Assembly: GCF_900115665.1 (NCBI RefSeq)
Contig: NZ_FOXH01000001.1
Span: forward strand, 491,777 to 555,776
Reading direction: 5' to 3'
From: Pseudarcicella hirudinis
Lineage (GTDB): Bacteria > Bacteroidota > Bacteroidia > Cytophagales > Spirosomataceae
Length of the DNA: 64,000 nucleotides
In this document: positions 36,024 through 44,728 of the stretch, one piece after another
How positions within the stretch are numbered: the stretch's first letter is position 1
How the letters are laid out: each line of letters starts with the position of its first letter
The notes under the pieces: model-generated
Told to the model about the DNA's origin: nothing
Seen by the model: only the letters and a program-made list of their open reading frames with translations
The model's database searches: none
Made by a program: the position numbers and the translations under genes

Positions 36024-36552
36024 AATACAAGTGTTTTAAATTTATGGTTAATTTTTGGTAACATGCAGAGGGGCAACAAAAAAGGAAGGAATACAGTTTT
36101 GTTTAAGGTTGAACAATTATTAAAAATATTGTCTCGACTGCCAGTGTATAATTATCAGATCAAAATTATGAGCGGTACCTTAAAACCGGCTTAATTTAAG
36201 ATTAGAAATTGATTAGAAAATGGATTTATGAAAGAATTATTGTTAGTTTTAAAATATAATTTTCTAAAAATATTGTTCCAGACCTCCGGAAGAACATTCA
36301 GCATGGCTAATTTCATTCTTTGAAATTGATACTTCCCCAAAAATCCCCATAAAACAAAGCTGTAATATCATAAATAATTCAGCAAGTGAGCGATTATCCC
36401 GGAAACATACAATCCTTATTTTGGATGAAATAATAGGTATTTTGTTTAGTCAAAACCCTGTAAATTTTACAAATTTTGAACATCATTGTTTTTCTCACTA
36501 AATTGCTCTGCGAACAATTACATGTTCATTTTAACTAATAACAAATTATAAA
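36024..36552. other. AT-rich divergent spacer
   Basis: 529 bases between the divergent USP gene and the beta-barrel gene. No ORF or RNA gene recognised. AATTTTG near 36472 and TAAATTGC near 36500 may be a weak promoter for the downstream gene, but neither matches well. Confidence 0.35.
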
Positions 36553-37047
36553 ATGAAAAAGCTTCTACTTTGTCTCTCTATTATTTCCGCTGTTAATTGT
36601 GTATCAAATGCTCAGATTATTAAAATAGCCCCTGTTACTTTCGCTTTTGGTATAATTAATGCCGGGTATGAAAAACAATTAACGGAAAAAAGTTCGATTT
36701 TCCCAAGCGCTTCAATCTATGCAAGATCAGGTGTTTCCGGAATCGGTCTAGGTCTTCAGTACCGCAGGTATTTATCAGCCAGTAAAAGTTTTCCAGCCGG
36801 ATTTTTCTTTGCACCGGAAGTGCAGTACGGTTCGTTCAAACAAAAAGATTCCAACGACTATTCTTATTCTGCTTATTCATTAGGGGCTCAAATCGGGTAC
36901 CAATGGGCTTTGGGAGACAATTTTACAATTGAAACCAGTATCGGACCTGCCTATTGGTTTACAAGTGCCTCCAAAAATATAAGTATAACCTATGATGGTC
37001 CTTTGCCTTCAATTGGATTTAATCTGGGCTACAATTTAGGAAGGTAA
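36553..37047 (+). CDS. Small outer-membrane beta-barrel-like protein
   Basis: 164 residues. Signal peptide MKKLLLCLSIISAVNCVSNAQ, cut probable after NAQ or before it. The mature protein alternates short amphipathic strands (INAGYEKQL, GIGLGLQYRRYL, AGFFFAPEVQYGSF, SLGAQIGYQWAL, IETSIGPAYWF, SIGFNLGYNLG) and ends in a glycine/aromatic strand, consistent with an eight-stranded barrel of the OmpW/DUF3575 kind. Function not known. Followed by its own terminator. Confidence 0.7.
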   Translation: MKKLLLCLSIISAVNCVSNAQIIKIAPVTFAFGIINAGYEKQLTEKSSIFPSASIYARSGVSGIGLGLQYRRYLSASKSFPAGFFFAPEVQYGSFKQKDSNDYSYSAYSLGAQIGYQWALGDNFTIETSIGPAYWFTSASKNISITYDGPLPSIGFNLGYNLGR

Positions 37048-37073
37048 TCTTTAACAGATAACTCTTATTGAAG

Positions 37074-37101
37074 AAGGTTAGCATTATTGCTGACCTTTTT
37101 T
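37074..37101 (+). terminator. Intrinsic terminator
   Basis: AAGGTTAGC (37074-37082) pairs with GCTGACCTT (37089-37097; one G-T pair), loop ATTATT, then TTTT. Confidence 0.85.
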
Positions 37102-37315
37102 CAGCTACAAATGTATTTGTACAGAATTATTGTTAGTTTTGCCCTGTAATTCCAGTATAAATGCCATTATCCTTTCCATATTTCTTAACCAGTAAGACGA
37201 TCTTTCAAAACCTGAAAGACAGAGATGCTTTTCTTTTAGTATAATTTCCTCAAGTTATCGTTTCCTTTTTCTTCCTGAATTACAGGCAGCTTAAAGGCAT
37301 TTCCCAAGATTTTAA

Positions 37316-38701
37316 ATGAAAGAAAACATGACAACTATCATCGAACCGTTCAGAATCAAATCGGTTGAACCCATTAAATTTACCAACGAAACAGAACGTA
37401 AAACCATTCTTAAAGACACAGGTTATAATCCATTTCTCATTCATGCTGATGATGTAATGATCGATTTACTAACCGATAGCGGCACCTCCGCCATGAGCAG
37501 TAAACAATGGGCTGGCATTATGGATGGCGACGAAAGCTATGCCGGATCAAGAAGTTTTTTCCGTTTTGAGGAAGCTGTAAAACGAATTACCGGAATGGAC
37601 TTTGTGATTCCCACACACCAGGGAAGAGCAGCGGAAAAGATTCTTTTTTCCATTTTAGGCGGAAAGGGTAAATTTTTCCCGAATAATACCCATTTTGATA
37701 CTACCAGAGCAAATATTGAATACAGCGGCGCTGAGGCAGTTGATTTACTTTGTGAGGTCGGGAAACATCCTGAAGAAAAAGCCGATTTCAAAGGCAATAT
37801 GGACCTCGATAAACTCAGGGCATTTATTCTGGAAAAAGGCCCTGAAAATATTCCATTGGTATTCATTACCATTACGAACAATTCAGGAGGCGGGCAACCG
37901 GTTTCTATGGAAAATATCAAAGGTGTACGAAAAATATGTGATGAATTCGGTCTGAAGTTTTTCATTGACGCCTGTCGCTTTGCAGAAAATGCCTATTTCA
38001 TCAAAATAAGAGAAAAAGGCTATGAATCGAAATCTGTTCTTGAAATTTGCCGGGAACTCTTCAGCTATGCCGATGGTATGACCATGAGTGCTAAAAAAGA
38101 TGCTCTTGTAAATATCGGAGGTTTTCTTGCCCTGAATGACGACAAACTGGCCATGAATTGCCGGAATGTACTGATCGTAACGGAAGGATTCCCAACTTAC
38201 GGAGGTTTGGCTGGTCGTGATCTGGAAGCTATTGCACAAGGTCTTGAAGAAATTACAGATGAAAATTACCTGCATTATCGGATCCGTAGTGTAGAATATC
38301 TGGGTGAAAAATTACTTGCCGCAGGAGTTCCCCTGATAGAACCTACCGGTGGCCATGCTGTTTATCTTGATGCGAAGCGTTTTTGCCCTCATATTCCTGC
38401 CGAAGAATTTCCGGGACAGGCTGTTTCTATTGCTTTGTATGAAAAAGGCGGCATCAGAGCTTGTGAGATAGGTAGTGTAATGTTCGGGAAATATGATGAA
38501 AAAGGGAAATTAATTCCTCCTCCTATGGAATTGGTAAGATTAGCTATTCCCAGAAGAGTTTATACCCAAAGCCATATCGATTATGTGGCTGAAATTATCA
38601 TTGCTGTTTTTAACGAAAGACATCTTCTCAAAGGTTATAAACTTAGCTATGAAGCACCCATGTTAAGACATTTCACGGCAAGATTTGAGCTGGCTGATTA
38701 A
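37316..38701 (+). CDS. tnaA: Tryptophanase (tryptophan indole-lyase)
   Basis: 461 residues, PLP enzyme splitting tryptophan to indole, pyruvate and ammonia. PLP-lysine region FSYADGMTMSAKKDALVNIGG. Overall similarity lies between tryptophanase and tyrosine phenol-lyase, but the specificity residues point to tryptophanase: HFDTTR with Asp at the position that is Thr in tyrosine phenol-lyase, IRACEIGS without the tyrosine-phenol-lyase Arg (SMERG), and LRHFTA with His instead of Phe. The start may be at 37316 or at the ATG at 37328. No tnaC-like leader peptide was seen. Stands alone, closed by a strong terminator. Confidence 0.88.
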   Translation: MKENMTTIIEPFRIKSVEPIKFTNETERKTILKDTGYNPFLIHADDVMIDLLTDSGTSAMSSKQWAGIMDGDESYAGSRSFFRFEEAVKRITGMDFVIPTHQGRAAEKILFSILGGKGKFFPNNTHFDTTRANIEYSGAEAVDLLCEVGKHPEEKADFKGNMDLDKLRAFILEKGPENIPLVFITITNNSGGGQPVSMENIKGVRKICDEFGLKFFIDACRFAENAYFIKIREKGYESKSVLEICRELFSYADGMTMSAKKDALVNIGGFLALNDDKLAMNCRNVLIVTEGFPTYGGLAGRDLEAIAQGLEEITDENYLHYRIRSVEYLGEKLLAAGVPLIEPTGGHAVYLDAKRFCPHIPAEEFPGQAVSIALYEKGGIRACEIGSVMFGKYDEKGKLIPPPMELVRLAIPRRVYTQSHIDYVAEIIIAVFNERHLLKGYKLSYEAPMLRHFTARFELAD

Positions 38702-38709
38702 TATATTAT

Positions 38710-38752
38710 AGAGTTATCGGAGATATGATTATGATCTCTGATAACTCTTTTT
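38710..38752 (+). terminator. Strong intrinsic terminator of tnaA
   Basis: A 15-bp stem (38710-38724 with 38734-38748; AGAGTTATC/GATAACTCT outer part, one G-T pair) with 9-nt loop, then TTTTTCT, 8 nt after the stop. Confidence 0.92.
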
Positions 38753-38839
38753 CTACCCTGAATTTTCAAATCCCCAAACAACAAGAACTTAATTCTCCTG
38801 TTTAATAAAATTCTGTCGTTCCGGCTTTCTTATTCTAGA

Positions 38840-38874
38840 TTAAGTGATTTCACTAAAGTTTAGCTGCAAATTTG
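38840..38874 (+). promoter_or_regulatory. Palindrome and promoter of the electrophile-stress operon
   Basis: TTAAGTGA-TT-TCACTAAA (38840-38857, one mismatch) is followed by CAAATTTG (38867-38874), a one-mismatch -7 element. The palindrome covers the -33 region. The same TTAAGTG word sits 26 bases before the -7 box of the pirin promoter. Confidence 0.5.
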
Positions 38875-38953
38875 TAACACCAAAGAGGAAGGGAAATCAC
38901 CCCGACTTAAAAGGTTTCAAATAAAATTTCATAACAATATAACTATAGGAAAA

Positions 38954-39889
38954 ATGGAAGACAGGATTTTAGGCATACATCATATTACTGCTATTGCAGG
39001 AAATGCCAGAAAGAATTTTGATTTTTATACAAAAGTTTTGGGATTAAGAATGGTAAAGAAAACCGTGAATTTTGATGATCCCGGAACCTATCACTTTTAT
39101 TATGGTAATGAAGAAGGAACACCGGGAACGATTTTAACTTTCTTTCCCTGGGAAGGCATCACTCCCGGCAGAAGAGGTACACATCAGGTAAGTGAAATCG
39201 GATATTCTGTACCTGAAAACAGCCTTGATTTCTGGTTGAAACGTTTTGAAGCAAACAATGTAATTTATAACAAAGCTGCTGAGAAATTCGGAGAACAATA
39301 TTTAACTTTTCTGGATCCGGATGGTCTGAAATTTGAATTAACCGTTGCTCAGAAACCAGATTTAAGAAAACCCTGGGAAACACCGGAAATTTCAAGTCAG
39401 GTCGCTACCAAAGGTTTTCATAACCTGACCATCACTGCGAACAAAGCTCAGCCTACAGCAGATATTCTTACCGATATTCTCGGTTATAAATTTGTAGGAC
39501 AAGAGGTAAATCGTTTAAGATTTGCTACAGATGCCGTAGATAATGCTTCAATTGTTGACCTGGTTGAGGCTCCGGGAGAAAAAGTGGGTCATGTAGCAGG
39601 CGGTTCCGTGCATCACGTAGCATTCAGAGTGAAAGATGAAGAAGTGCTGATGAATTACAGAGAAAAAATTGCAGGTTTAGGCTTGAATATTACGCCTAAA
39701 ATCGATCGTAATTACTTCTATTCATTGTACTTCAGAGAACCAGGCGGGGTATTATTTGAATTGGCGACTGATAATCCGGGATTTGCTACAGATGAAACCC
39801 TTGAAGAATTAGGAAGCGGCCTGAAACTTCCGGCACAGTACGAATCAAGTCGCAAGGCTATTGAAAGCAAATTGCCAAAATTAGACTAA
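38954..39889 (+). CDS. Ring-cleaving dioxygenase, VOC superfamily (MhqO/PcpA-like)
   Basis: 311 residues, two VOC modules. The first begins GIHHITAIAGNARKNFDFY and the second FHNLTITANKAQPTADI; the iron-binding His and Glu are in HHIT, VHHVAFRV and GVLFELATD. Related enzymes (MhqA/MhqO, LinE/PcpA) open hydroquinone rings. With the esterase one base downstream this is the MhqO-MhqD pairing known from Bacillus quinone resistance. First gene of a seven-gene operon; oxidises hydroquinone-type compounds in the cytoplasm (inferred). Confidence 0.85.
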   Translation: MEDRILGIHHITAIAGNARKNFDFYTKVLGLRMVKKTVNFDDPGTYHFYYGNEEGTPGTILTFFPWEGITPGRRGTHQVSEIGYSVPENSLDFWLKRFEANNVIYNKAAEKFGEQYLTFLDPDGLKFELTVAQKPDLRKPWETPEISSQVATKGFHNLTITANKAQPTADILTDILGYKFVGQEVNRLRFATDAVDNASIVDLVEAPGEKVGHVAGGSVHHVAFRVKDEEVLMNYREKIAGLGLNITPKIDRNYFYSLYFREPGGVLFELATDNPGFATDETLEELGSGLKLPAQYESSRKAIESKLPKLD

Positions 39890-39890
39890 G

Positions 39891-40514
39891 ATGTTAAACA
39901 AAGAAAATCAAATAATGCAGACAGGTCTGCCATTGAAAGAAGCTGATAAAGTCATCATAATGGTACATGGAAGAGGCGCAAGCGCCGATTCCATACTGTC
40001 TTTGAAAAGTCATTTAAAGGTAGAAAAAGCTGCTTTTTTTGCTCCCCAGGCTAAAAACCATACCTGGTATCCTTTCAGCTTTTTAGCACCTGTTCAGCAA
40101 AACCAGCCTTATCTGGATGAAGCGCTTGAAACGCTGTCGGCACTGGTTGAAGAAATTAAGGCAGAAGGTATTCCGGCTAATAAGATTTATCTGCTTGGTT
40201 TTTCCCAGGGAGCCTGTCTGACGCTGGAATTTGCAGCAAGAAATGCTTCAAAATATGGAGGGGTTATTGCTTTTACGGGTGGACTTATTGGTGAAAAGTT
40301 GAATTTAAACAACTATCAGGGAGATTTCAATCAAACACCCATTCTGATAACTACCGGTGACCCTGACCCGCATGTTCCGGTTTCAAGGGTTAACGAGAGC
40401 GCAGAAATACTAAAAAAGATGAATGCTGAAGTGTGGGTAGAAATTTTCAAAGGAAGACCACATACCATTGAATTCAAAGAATTAGAGCTGGCAAACCAGC
40501 TTTTAAATCTGTAA
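39891..40514 (+). CDS. Alpha/beta hydrolase, phospholipase/carboxylesterase family (MhqD-like)
   Basis: 207 residues. Catalytic triad: Ser in LGFSQGACLTLEF, Asp in TGDPDPHVPV and His in GRPHTIEFKEL; oxyanion region VIIMVHGRGAS. Short carboxylesterases of this family hydrolyse small esters. Starts one base after the dioxygenase stop. MhqD homologues accompany quinone-cleaving dioxygenases, but their exact substrate is not established. Confidence 0.87.
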   Translation: MLNKENQIMQTGLPLKEADKVIIMVHGRGASADSILSLKSHLKVEKAAFFAPQAKNHTWYPFSFLAPVQQNQPYLDEALETLSALVEEIKAEGIPANKIYLLGFSQGACLTLEFAARNASKYGGVIAFTGGLIGEKLNLNNYQGDFNQTPILITTGDPDPHVPVSRVNESAEILKKMNAEVWVEIFKGRPHTIEFKELELANQLLNL

Positions 40515-40531
40515 AACGGAGGGCCGGCAAT

Positions 40532-40891
40532 ATGGAAACATTTAAAGTAACCCGCTTGTATGAAGATGAAAACGGAGACAGTTTCTTTGAAGATCTTTTT
40601 TATCCTTTGAAAGATAATGGCCCGATCGGTTTCATTTCAGAGAATTTTGCAGTAAAAGACCTCTTTTTCCGCAAGGTCGTTCCTGAATATGACTACCCCT
40701 TTCATACCGCTCCGCAAAAGCAGTTTATTATTTTACTGGATGGTGAAATTGAAATAGAAACTTCCTTAAAAGAGAAAAGAAGATTCTCCGGAGCAGACGT
40801 ATTACTTGTTGAAGACATTACAGGAAAAGGGCATGCTACCCGGAATTTAAAACCCGTCACAAGGCAATCTATCTTTGTGACGATCGCTTAG
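40532..40891 (+). CDS. Cupin-fold protein
   Basis: 119 residues, a single small beta barrel. The metal-site motifs are partial: YPFHTAPQKQFIILLDGEIEIE corresponds to cupin motif 1 with His and Gln, and GADVLLVEDITGKGHATR supplies the motif 2 His. It may bind a metal and act as a dioxygenase or isomerase, or bind a ligand. It sits 17 bp after the esterase gene. Specific reaction unknown. Confidence 0.75.
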   Translation: METFKVTRLYEDENGDSFFEDLFYPLKDNGPIGFISENFAVKDLFFRKVVPEYDYPFHTAPQKQFIILLDGEIEIETSLKEKRRFSGADVLLVEDITGKGHATRNLKPVTRQSIFVTIA

Positions 40892-40972
40892 CATTTGGAA
40901 AATGGTCATTTTGCAGATATATTGAAACACATTCTTGTTAAAAATCAGAAATTCTTCAATATTTTCAGCAAA

Positions 40973-41563
40973 ATGACCCCAATCGAATTAATTCAGCATA
41001 ATATTTCCGGTTATATCCGTTTAGAAGCCGAAGAAATGGCATTTTTCACTTCTTTACTGGAAACGAGACAAATTAAAAAAAGACAATTATTACTCCATGA
41101 AGGCGAAATCTGCAAATACTCTGCCTTTATTACTGATGGCTGTTTGAGAGGCTATATTTTCGACAAAAACGGATTTGAAAGAGTCCTCAGTTTTGCTCCG
41201 GTAAACTGGTGGATAGCAGATATGTATAGTCTGATTTCTCAAAAACCCGGTGTTCTGAATATCGAGGCGCTGGAAGATACCGGGGTTCTGTTACTTTCCA
41301 AGACAGATCAGGAAAAGCTTTACACACAGATACCCAAGTTTGAGCGTTTCTTCCGGATAATTACAGAAAATTCTCTTGTAGCAAATCAACAAAGATTGCT
41401 CGATAACCTAAGCCTCAGCGCAGAAGAAAGGTATAACAACTTCTGCAAAAAATACCCTTCTCTTATCAATCAGTTACCCCTTAAACAAATCGCCTCATAT
41501 ATTGGCGTTACTCCGCAGTTTTTCAGCAAAATGCGAAACGAAATGCTGAGAAAGAAATCGTAG
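40973..41563 (+). CDS. Crp/Fnr family transcriptional regulator
   Basis: About 196 residues from the ATG at 40973 (MTPIELIQHN); an in-frame TTG at 40895 would add 26 residues and is less likely given family length. Cyclic-nucleotide-type barrel (KRQLLLHEGEICKYSAFITDG) and C-terminal helix-turn-helix (PLKQIASYIGVTPQFFSKMR). No cAMP-binding signature and no iron-sulfur cysteines. Encoded inside the electrophile-stress operon, so autoregulation through the operon's palindrome is the simplest model. Paralogue of the regulator at 24342-24911. Confidence 0.85.
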   Translation: MTPIELIQHNISGYIRLEAEEMAFFTSLLETRQIKKRQLLLHEGEICKYSAFITDGCLRGYIFDKNGFERVLSFAPVNWWIADMYSLISQKPGVLNIEALEDTGVLLLSKTDQEKLYTQIPKFERFFRIITENSLVANQQRLLDNLSLSAEERYNNFCKKYPSLINQLPLKQIASYIGVTPQFFSKMRNEMLRKKS

Positions 41564-41587
41564 GCATGATTCTTTTCTTAATGTATA

Positions 41588-41621
41588 TTAAGTGCTGAAA
41601 GAATGCGCAGAATTAAATTTG
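41588..41621 (+). promoter_or_regulatory. Internal promoter before the pirin gene
   Basis: TTAAGTG (41588-41594) followed, 19 bases later, by the -7 element TAAATTTG (41614-41621). Expected start near 41628, before the ATG at 41646. Same spacing as in the first promoter of the operon. Confidence 0.55.
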
Positions 41622-41645
41622 TGCTATCATAATCAGATAAGTTTT

Positions 41646-42362
41646 ATGGCGCAGACAATATTACATAAAGCAGATTCCAGAGGGATAACCGACCTCGGAT
41701 GGCTGAAAAGTTACCAGACTTTTTGTTTTGGCAATTACTATAATCCTGACAGAATTCATTTCGGGGCTTTAAGAGTATTAAATGATGACATTGTTGACGG
41801 TGGCAAAGGGTTTGGCGATCATCCTCATGATAATATGGAAATTATCTCAATTCCTCTGGAAGGAGAATTAAGACATGAGGACAGTATGGGAAATACGGCA
41901 GTTATCAGACCCGGAGAAATCCAGATGATGAGTGCCGGAACAGGGATTTATCATGCAGAATACAATGGAAATAAAGATAAACCGGCGAAATTCTTACAAA
42001 TCTGGCTTTATCCGAATCAATTGAATGTAGAACCAAGGTACGACCAGATTGTACTGGAAAAAGGCAAAGCCCTTAACAATTTACAGCAAATCGTTTCACC
42101 AAATAAAGAAGATCAGGGAGTTTGGGTGTATCAGAATGCCTGGTTTTATCTGGCAAATTTCGAAAAAGGTTTTGCACAGAACTATTCTTTACACAATGAA
42201 AAAAATGGTGTTTATATTTTTGTAATAAAAGGTTCTGTAGAAACAGCAAACACTTTACTGGAAGAGAGGGATGGTTTAGGAATACTGGAAACCGATCAAC
42301 TGAGCATCAGAGCTCAGAATGATGCGGAGTTTCTCTTGATGGAGGTATCAATGACAATTTAA
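41646..42362 (+). CDS. Pirin family protein
   Basis: 238 residues from the ATG at 41646, chosen because a promoter element lies between this and an earlier in-frame ATG at 41592. Bicupin; the N-terminal barrel holds the iron site: FGDHPHDNMEIISIPLEG (two His), LRHEDSMGN (third His) and GTGIYHAEYN. Pirins of this kind oxidise quercetin-like compounds or act as redox sensors. The 15-bp gap to the nitroreductase gene shows cotranscription. Confidence 0.9.
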   Translation: MAQTILHKADSRGITDLGWLKSYQTFCFGNYYNPDRIHFGALRVLNDDIVDGGKGFGDHPHDNMEIISIPLEGELRHEDSMGNTAVIRPGEIQMMSAGTGIYHAEYNGNKDKPAKFLQIWLYPNQLNVEPRYDQIVLEKGKALNNLQQIVSPNKEDQGVWVYQNAWFYLANFEKGFAQNYSLHNEKNGVYIFVIKGSVETANTLLEERDGLGILETDQLSIRAQNDAEFLLMEVSMTI

Positions 42363-42376
42363 TTTTCAAATAAAAA

Positions 42377-42961
42377 ATGATGGAACTACTGACAATAAAA
42401 GAAGCAAACAGCGTAGAATTAAATGAACAAATCAGAAAAAGATGGAGTCCCAGAGCATTTTCACCGGCTTCTATTCTTCCTGAAGATCTGCATACTATTT
42501 TCGAAGCGGCAAGCTGGGCACCCAGTGCGATGAATGAACAACCCTGGGAATACATTTATGCTCTGAAAGAAAATGAAGAAGGTTTTGGAAAATTACTAAG
42601 CTGTCTTGTTCCGGCCAATGCTGTCTGGGCAAAACATGCTGCGGCCTTGGTACTGACTATCGCCAAACATACTTATGCGCATAATGGCAAGGAGAATCCG
42701 ACAGCCTTTCATGATTTGGGAATGGCCAATCAAAATCTTTTGATTCAGGCAATTTCCATGGATATTTACGGTCATCCGATGGGTGGTTTCGACAAAAAGA
42801 AAGCCGTTGAATTATTTGAGCTGAAAGATTCAGAAAGTCCGGTTTGTGTCATTGCATTAGGTTATCTTGGCGATCCGGATCAATTGGATGAAGGCTTAAA
42901 AACACGTGAATTTTCTCCGAGAAAGAGAAAAGAGCTACATGAATTTGTAAAACAGGCTTAA
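42377..42961 (+). CDS. Nitroreductase family protein
   Basis: 194 residues. FMN-dependent NAD(P)H oxidoreductase. Motifs: RKRWSPRAFSPASILPEDLHT (FMN phosphate-binding Arg), EAASWAPSAMNEQPWEYI, and YLGDPDQLD near the end. Homodimeric family; MhqN-type nitroreductases are a known partner of quinone-cleaving dioxygenases. It probably reduces quinones or nitroaromatics here; substrate not proven. Separated by 15 bp from pirin and 3 bp from the next gene. Confidence 0.87.
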   Translation: MMELLTIKEANSVELNEQIRKRWSPRAFSPASILPEDLHTIFEAASWAPSAMNEQPWEYIYALKENEEGFGKLLSCLVPANAVWAKHAAALVLTIAKHTYAHNGKENPTAFHDLGMANQNLLIQAISMDIYGHPMGGFDKKKAVELFELKDSESPVCVIALGYLGDPDQLDEGLKTREFSPRKRKELHEFVKQA

Positions 42962-42964
42962 ATC

Positions 42965-43270
42965 ATGGAAAATACCAGCATTCTTGTAATCGGGACTCAT
43001 CCTGAGATTCTACAGACGGTTTTGCGGTTAATTAATAACAATCCTCTCTGGAAAGCAACCGGTACCACTTCTCCGGAAGAAGCTAAGGATATATTTCTGA
43101 AAAACAGTTTTGATCTGGTGCTGATCGGGGCAGGAATTGATAAAGACACTGACGAGGCGCTTCGTACCTTTTTCAGACAAAACAATGATAAAATTGCAAT
43201 TGCCCAGCACTACGGTGGCGGAAGTGGTTTGCTTTATACTGAAATCGCCCAGGCCATTCATCAAAAATGA
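42965..43270 (+). CDS. Degenerate receiver-like protein
   Basis: 101 residues, starting 3 bp after the nitroreductase stop. The alternation of strands and helices (SILVIGTHPEILQTVLRLI, FDLVLIGAGID, KIAIAQHYGG) is that of a response-regulator receiver, but the position of the phosphorylated Asp is Gly-Ala-Gly and the acidic pair after strand 1 is missing. It is therefore unlikely to be phosphorylated; may bind a partner. Function unknown. Last gene of the operon. Confidence 0.6.
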   Translation: MENTSILVIGTHPEILQTVLRLINNNPLWKATGTTSPEEAKDIFLKNSFDLVLIGAGIDKDTDEALRTFFRQNNDKIAIAQHYGGGSGLLYTEIAQAIHQK

Positions 43271-43303
43271 GCCTGAGCGATTTTAAGTAAGAAACCTGTT
43301 AAA

Positions 43304-44401
43304 TTACAATTCAATTCTTTTGCCTTCCTTAGCTGATTTACTGGCCGCTTCCAGAATTTTCACGACAATAAGGTTATTTTCTAAAGAAGAAAGATCGTTA
43401 GAAGGATTTACTTTACCATTTAACACATCTGCCAGATAAGGTATATTATCCTGATATACAGCTGGTTTTACTGTAATATTCTCATACGTGCTTTTCTCTC
43501 TTTTTTGCATGGTATTTCCGTTTAAAGCATGGTAATAGCCTCTCACGCCAAAAACTTCCATATCTTTAATACCAAAAGGCCAGTTCCATGAAGCCTCTAT
43601 AATTCCTGTGGCATTTTCATATTCCAGCACAATGGTCGCATCATCATCTACATTCGGGTAAACGGAAGGTTTGATATGTTTAATCGTGGCAGTAACTGCT
43701 TTTGGCGTTTTTCCCTTCATTAACCAGGTCATCAGATTTGCCCCGTAACAACCAAAATCCCTGACGGCTCCTCCTCCGTTCTTTACAGGGTCTGTAAGCC
43801 ATTTAAGGAAATCAGGACTGCATCCGATTTCTTTTGGCCCTTCATGCCCTGAATGCACTACCATTTTACGAATCGGACCAATTTCATTTCGGTCATTTAC
43901 CAGTTCATTCAATTGCTGATTGGTATTATACCAGGTGGTTTCATAATTAGTAAGTACCTGCACATGGTGTTGTTTTGCCAGAAAAGCAATTCTTTCGGCA
44001 TCTTTATAAGTAGTTGCAAGCGGTTTCTCAACCATTACAGCAATACCTTTGGGAGCACAAATCTCCACCACAGACAAGTGTTCCGAAATGGCATTATAAG
44101 CAAGTACGGCATCAGGTTTTGTTTTTTTCAGTAAAGAAGAAAGGGTTTTAAAGAATAGTGAATCAGGTAATTTATAGTTTTTCTTATAGCGGTTAACCAA
44201 TTGTTCGTTTTCTTCAACAATCCCGACAATAATTACTTCTTTTCGGGCAAACTGGTTCATGATATTATGCACATGATCATGTGTCAGCCCGGCTACGCCC
44301 ACTTTTAAAAGGTGTTGAGCAGATAGCGTAAAACCAGAAATCAGGAAAAATCCGGTCAGGATGGTATTTCTAAGCGTCTTTAAGTTTTGTTTATAAATCA
44401 T
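43304..44401 (-). CDS. Gfo/Idh/MocA family oxidoreductase, exported
   Basis: 365 residues. An N-terminal signal peptide (MIYKQNLKTLRNTILTGFF to LSAQ) indicates export. The NAD-binding domain begins KVGVAGLTHDHVHN, an unusual variant of GxGxxG, and EKPLATTYKDAE carries the EKP motif of the family. Exported members in Bacteroidota often act on sugars of glycans or glycosides. Substrate unknown. Convergent with the stress operon and without co-directional neighbours. Confidence 0.83.
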   Translation of the reverse strand: MIYKQNLKTLRNTILTGFFLISGFTLSAQHLLKVGVAGLTHDHVHNIMNQFARKEVIIVGIVEENEQLVNRYKKNYKLPDSLFFKTLSSLLKKTKPDAVLAYNAISEHLSVVEICAPKGIAVMVEKPLATTYKDAERIAFLAKQHHVQVLTNYETTWYNTNQQLNELVNDRNEIGPIRKMVVHSGHEGPKEIGCSPDFLKWLTDPVKNGGGAVRDFGCYGANLMTWLMKGKTPKAVTATIKHIKPSVYPNVDDDATIVLEYENATGIIEASWNWPFGIKDMEVFGVRGYYHALNGNTMQKREKSTYENITVKPAVYQDNIPYLADVLNGKVNPSNDLSSLENNLIVVKILEAASKSAKEGKRIEL

Positions 44402-44728
44402 TAGTCTTTAAGATTTTAAAATGGTTTTGGAATAAATCTGGGGAAGAATGGTAAAATCTTCACAAAAGTTAAGTCTATTTCCAAAAACCTCTGTCCTTAC
44501 TCTGTCTGGAAATACAATACTTCTTCTCTGAGTAGCGGTTACACCAAAAGAATTATCTTATTGACCAGAAAATGGAATATGTATTAAGGGAAAAATAAAA
44601 ACTGAAGAAGTCTACTCCTTGCTCTGACACACACAGAGCAAAAATAATCAAGTGTTCCGTGAGCCACGGAACACGGTGAGATGATTTCATATAACTAACT
44701 CCAAATGAAATCTGTTCTATAATATTTC
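44402..44728. other. Spacer with a hairpin
   Basis: 327 bases with no ORF. It contains one notable structure, GTGTTCCGTG (44652-44661) and CACGGAACAC (44665-44674), a 10-bp perfect stem with loop AGC. On the minus strand it is followed by TTGATTATTTTTG and could terminate the VOC gene at 44729. No promoter recognised for the Gfo/Idh/MocA gene. Confidence 0.5.

Noticed and set aside
37537-38275. Two antisense frames of 142 and 130 codons in tnaA
   Set aside because: Lie within conserved tryptophanase regions and have no recognisable features.
44652-44674. Perfect 10-bp hairpin as a mobile-element end or REP element
   Set aside because: Single copy in the window with no flanking repeats; better explained as a terminator or stand-alone hairpin.
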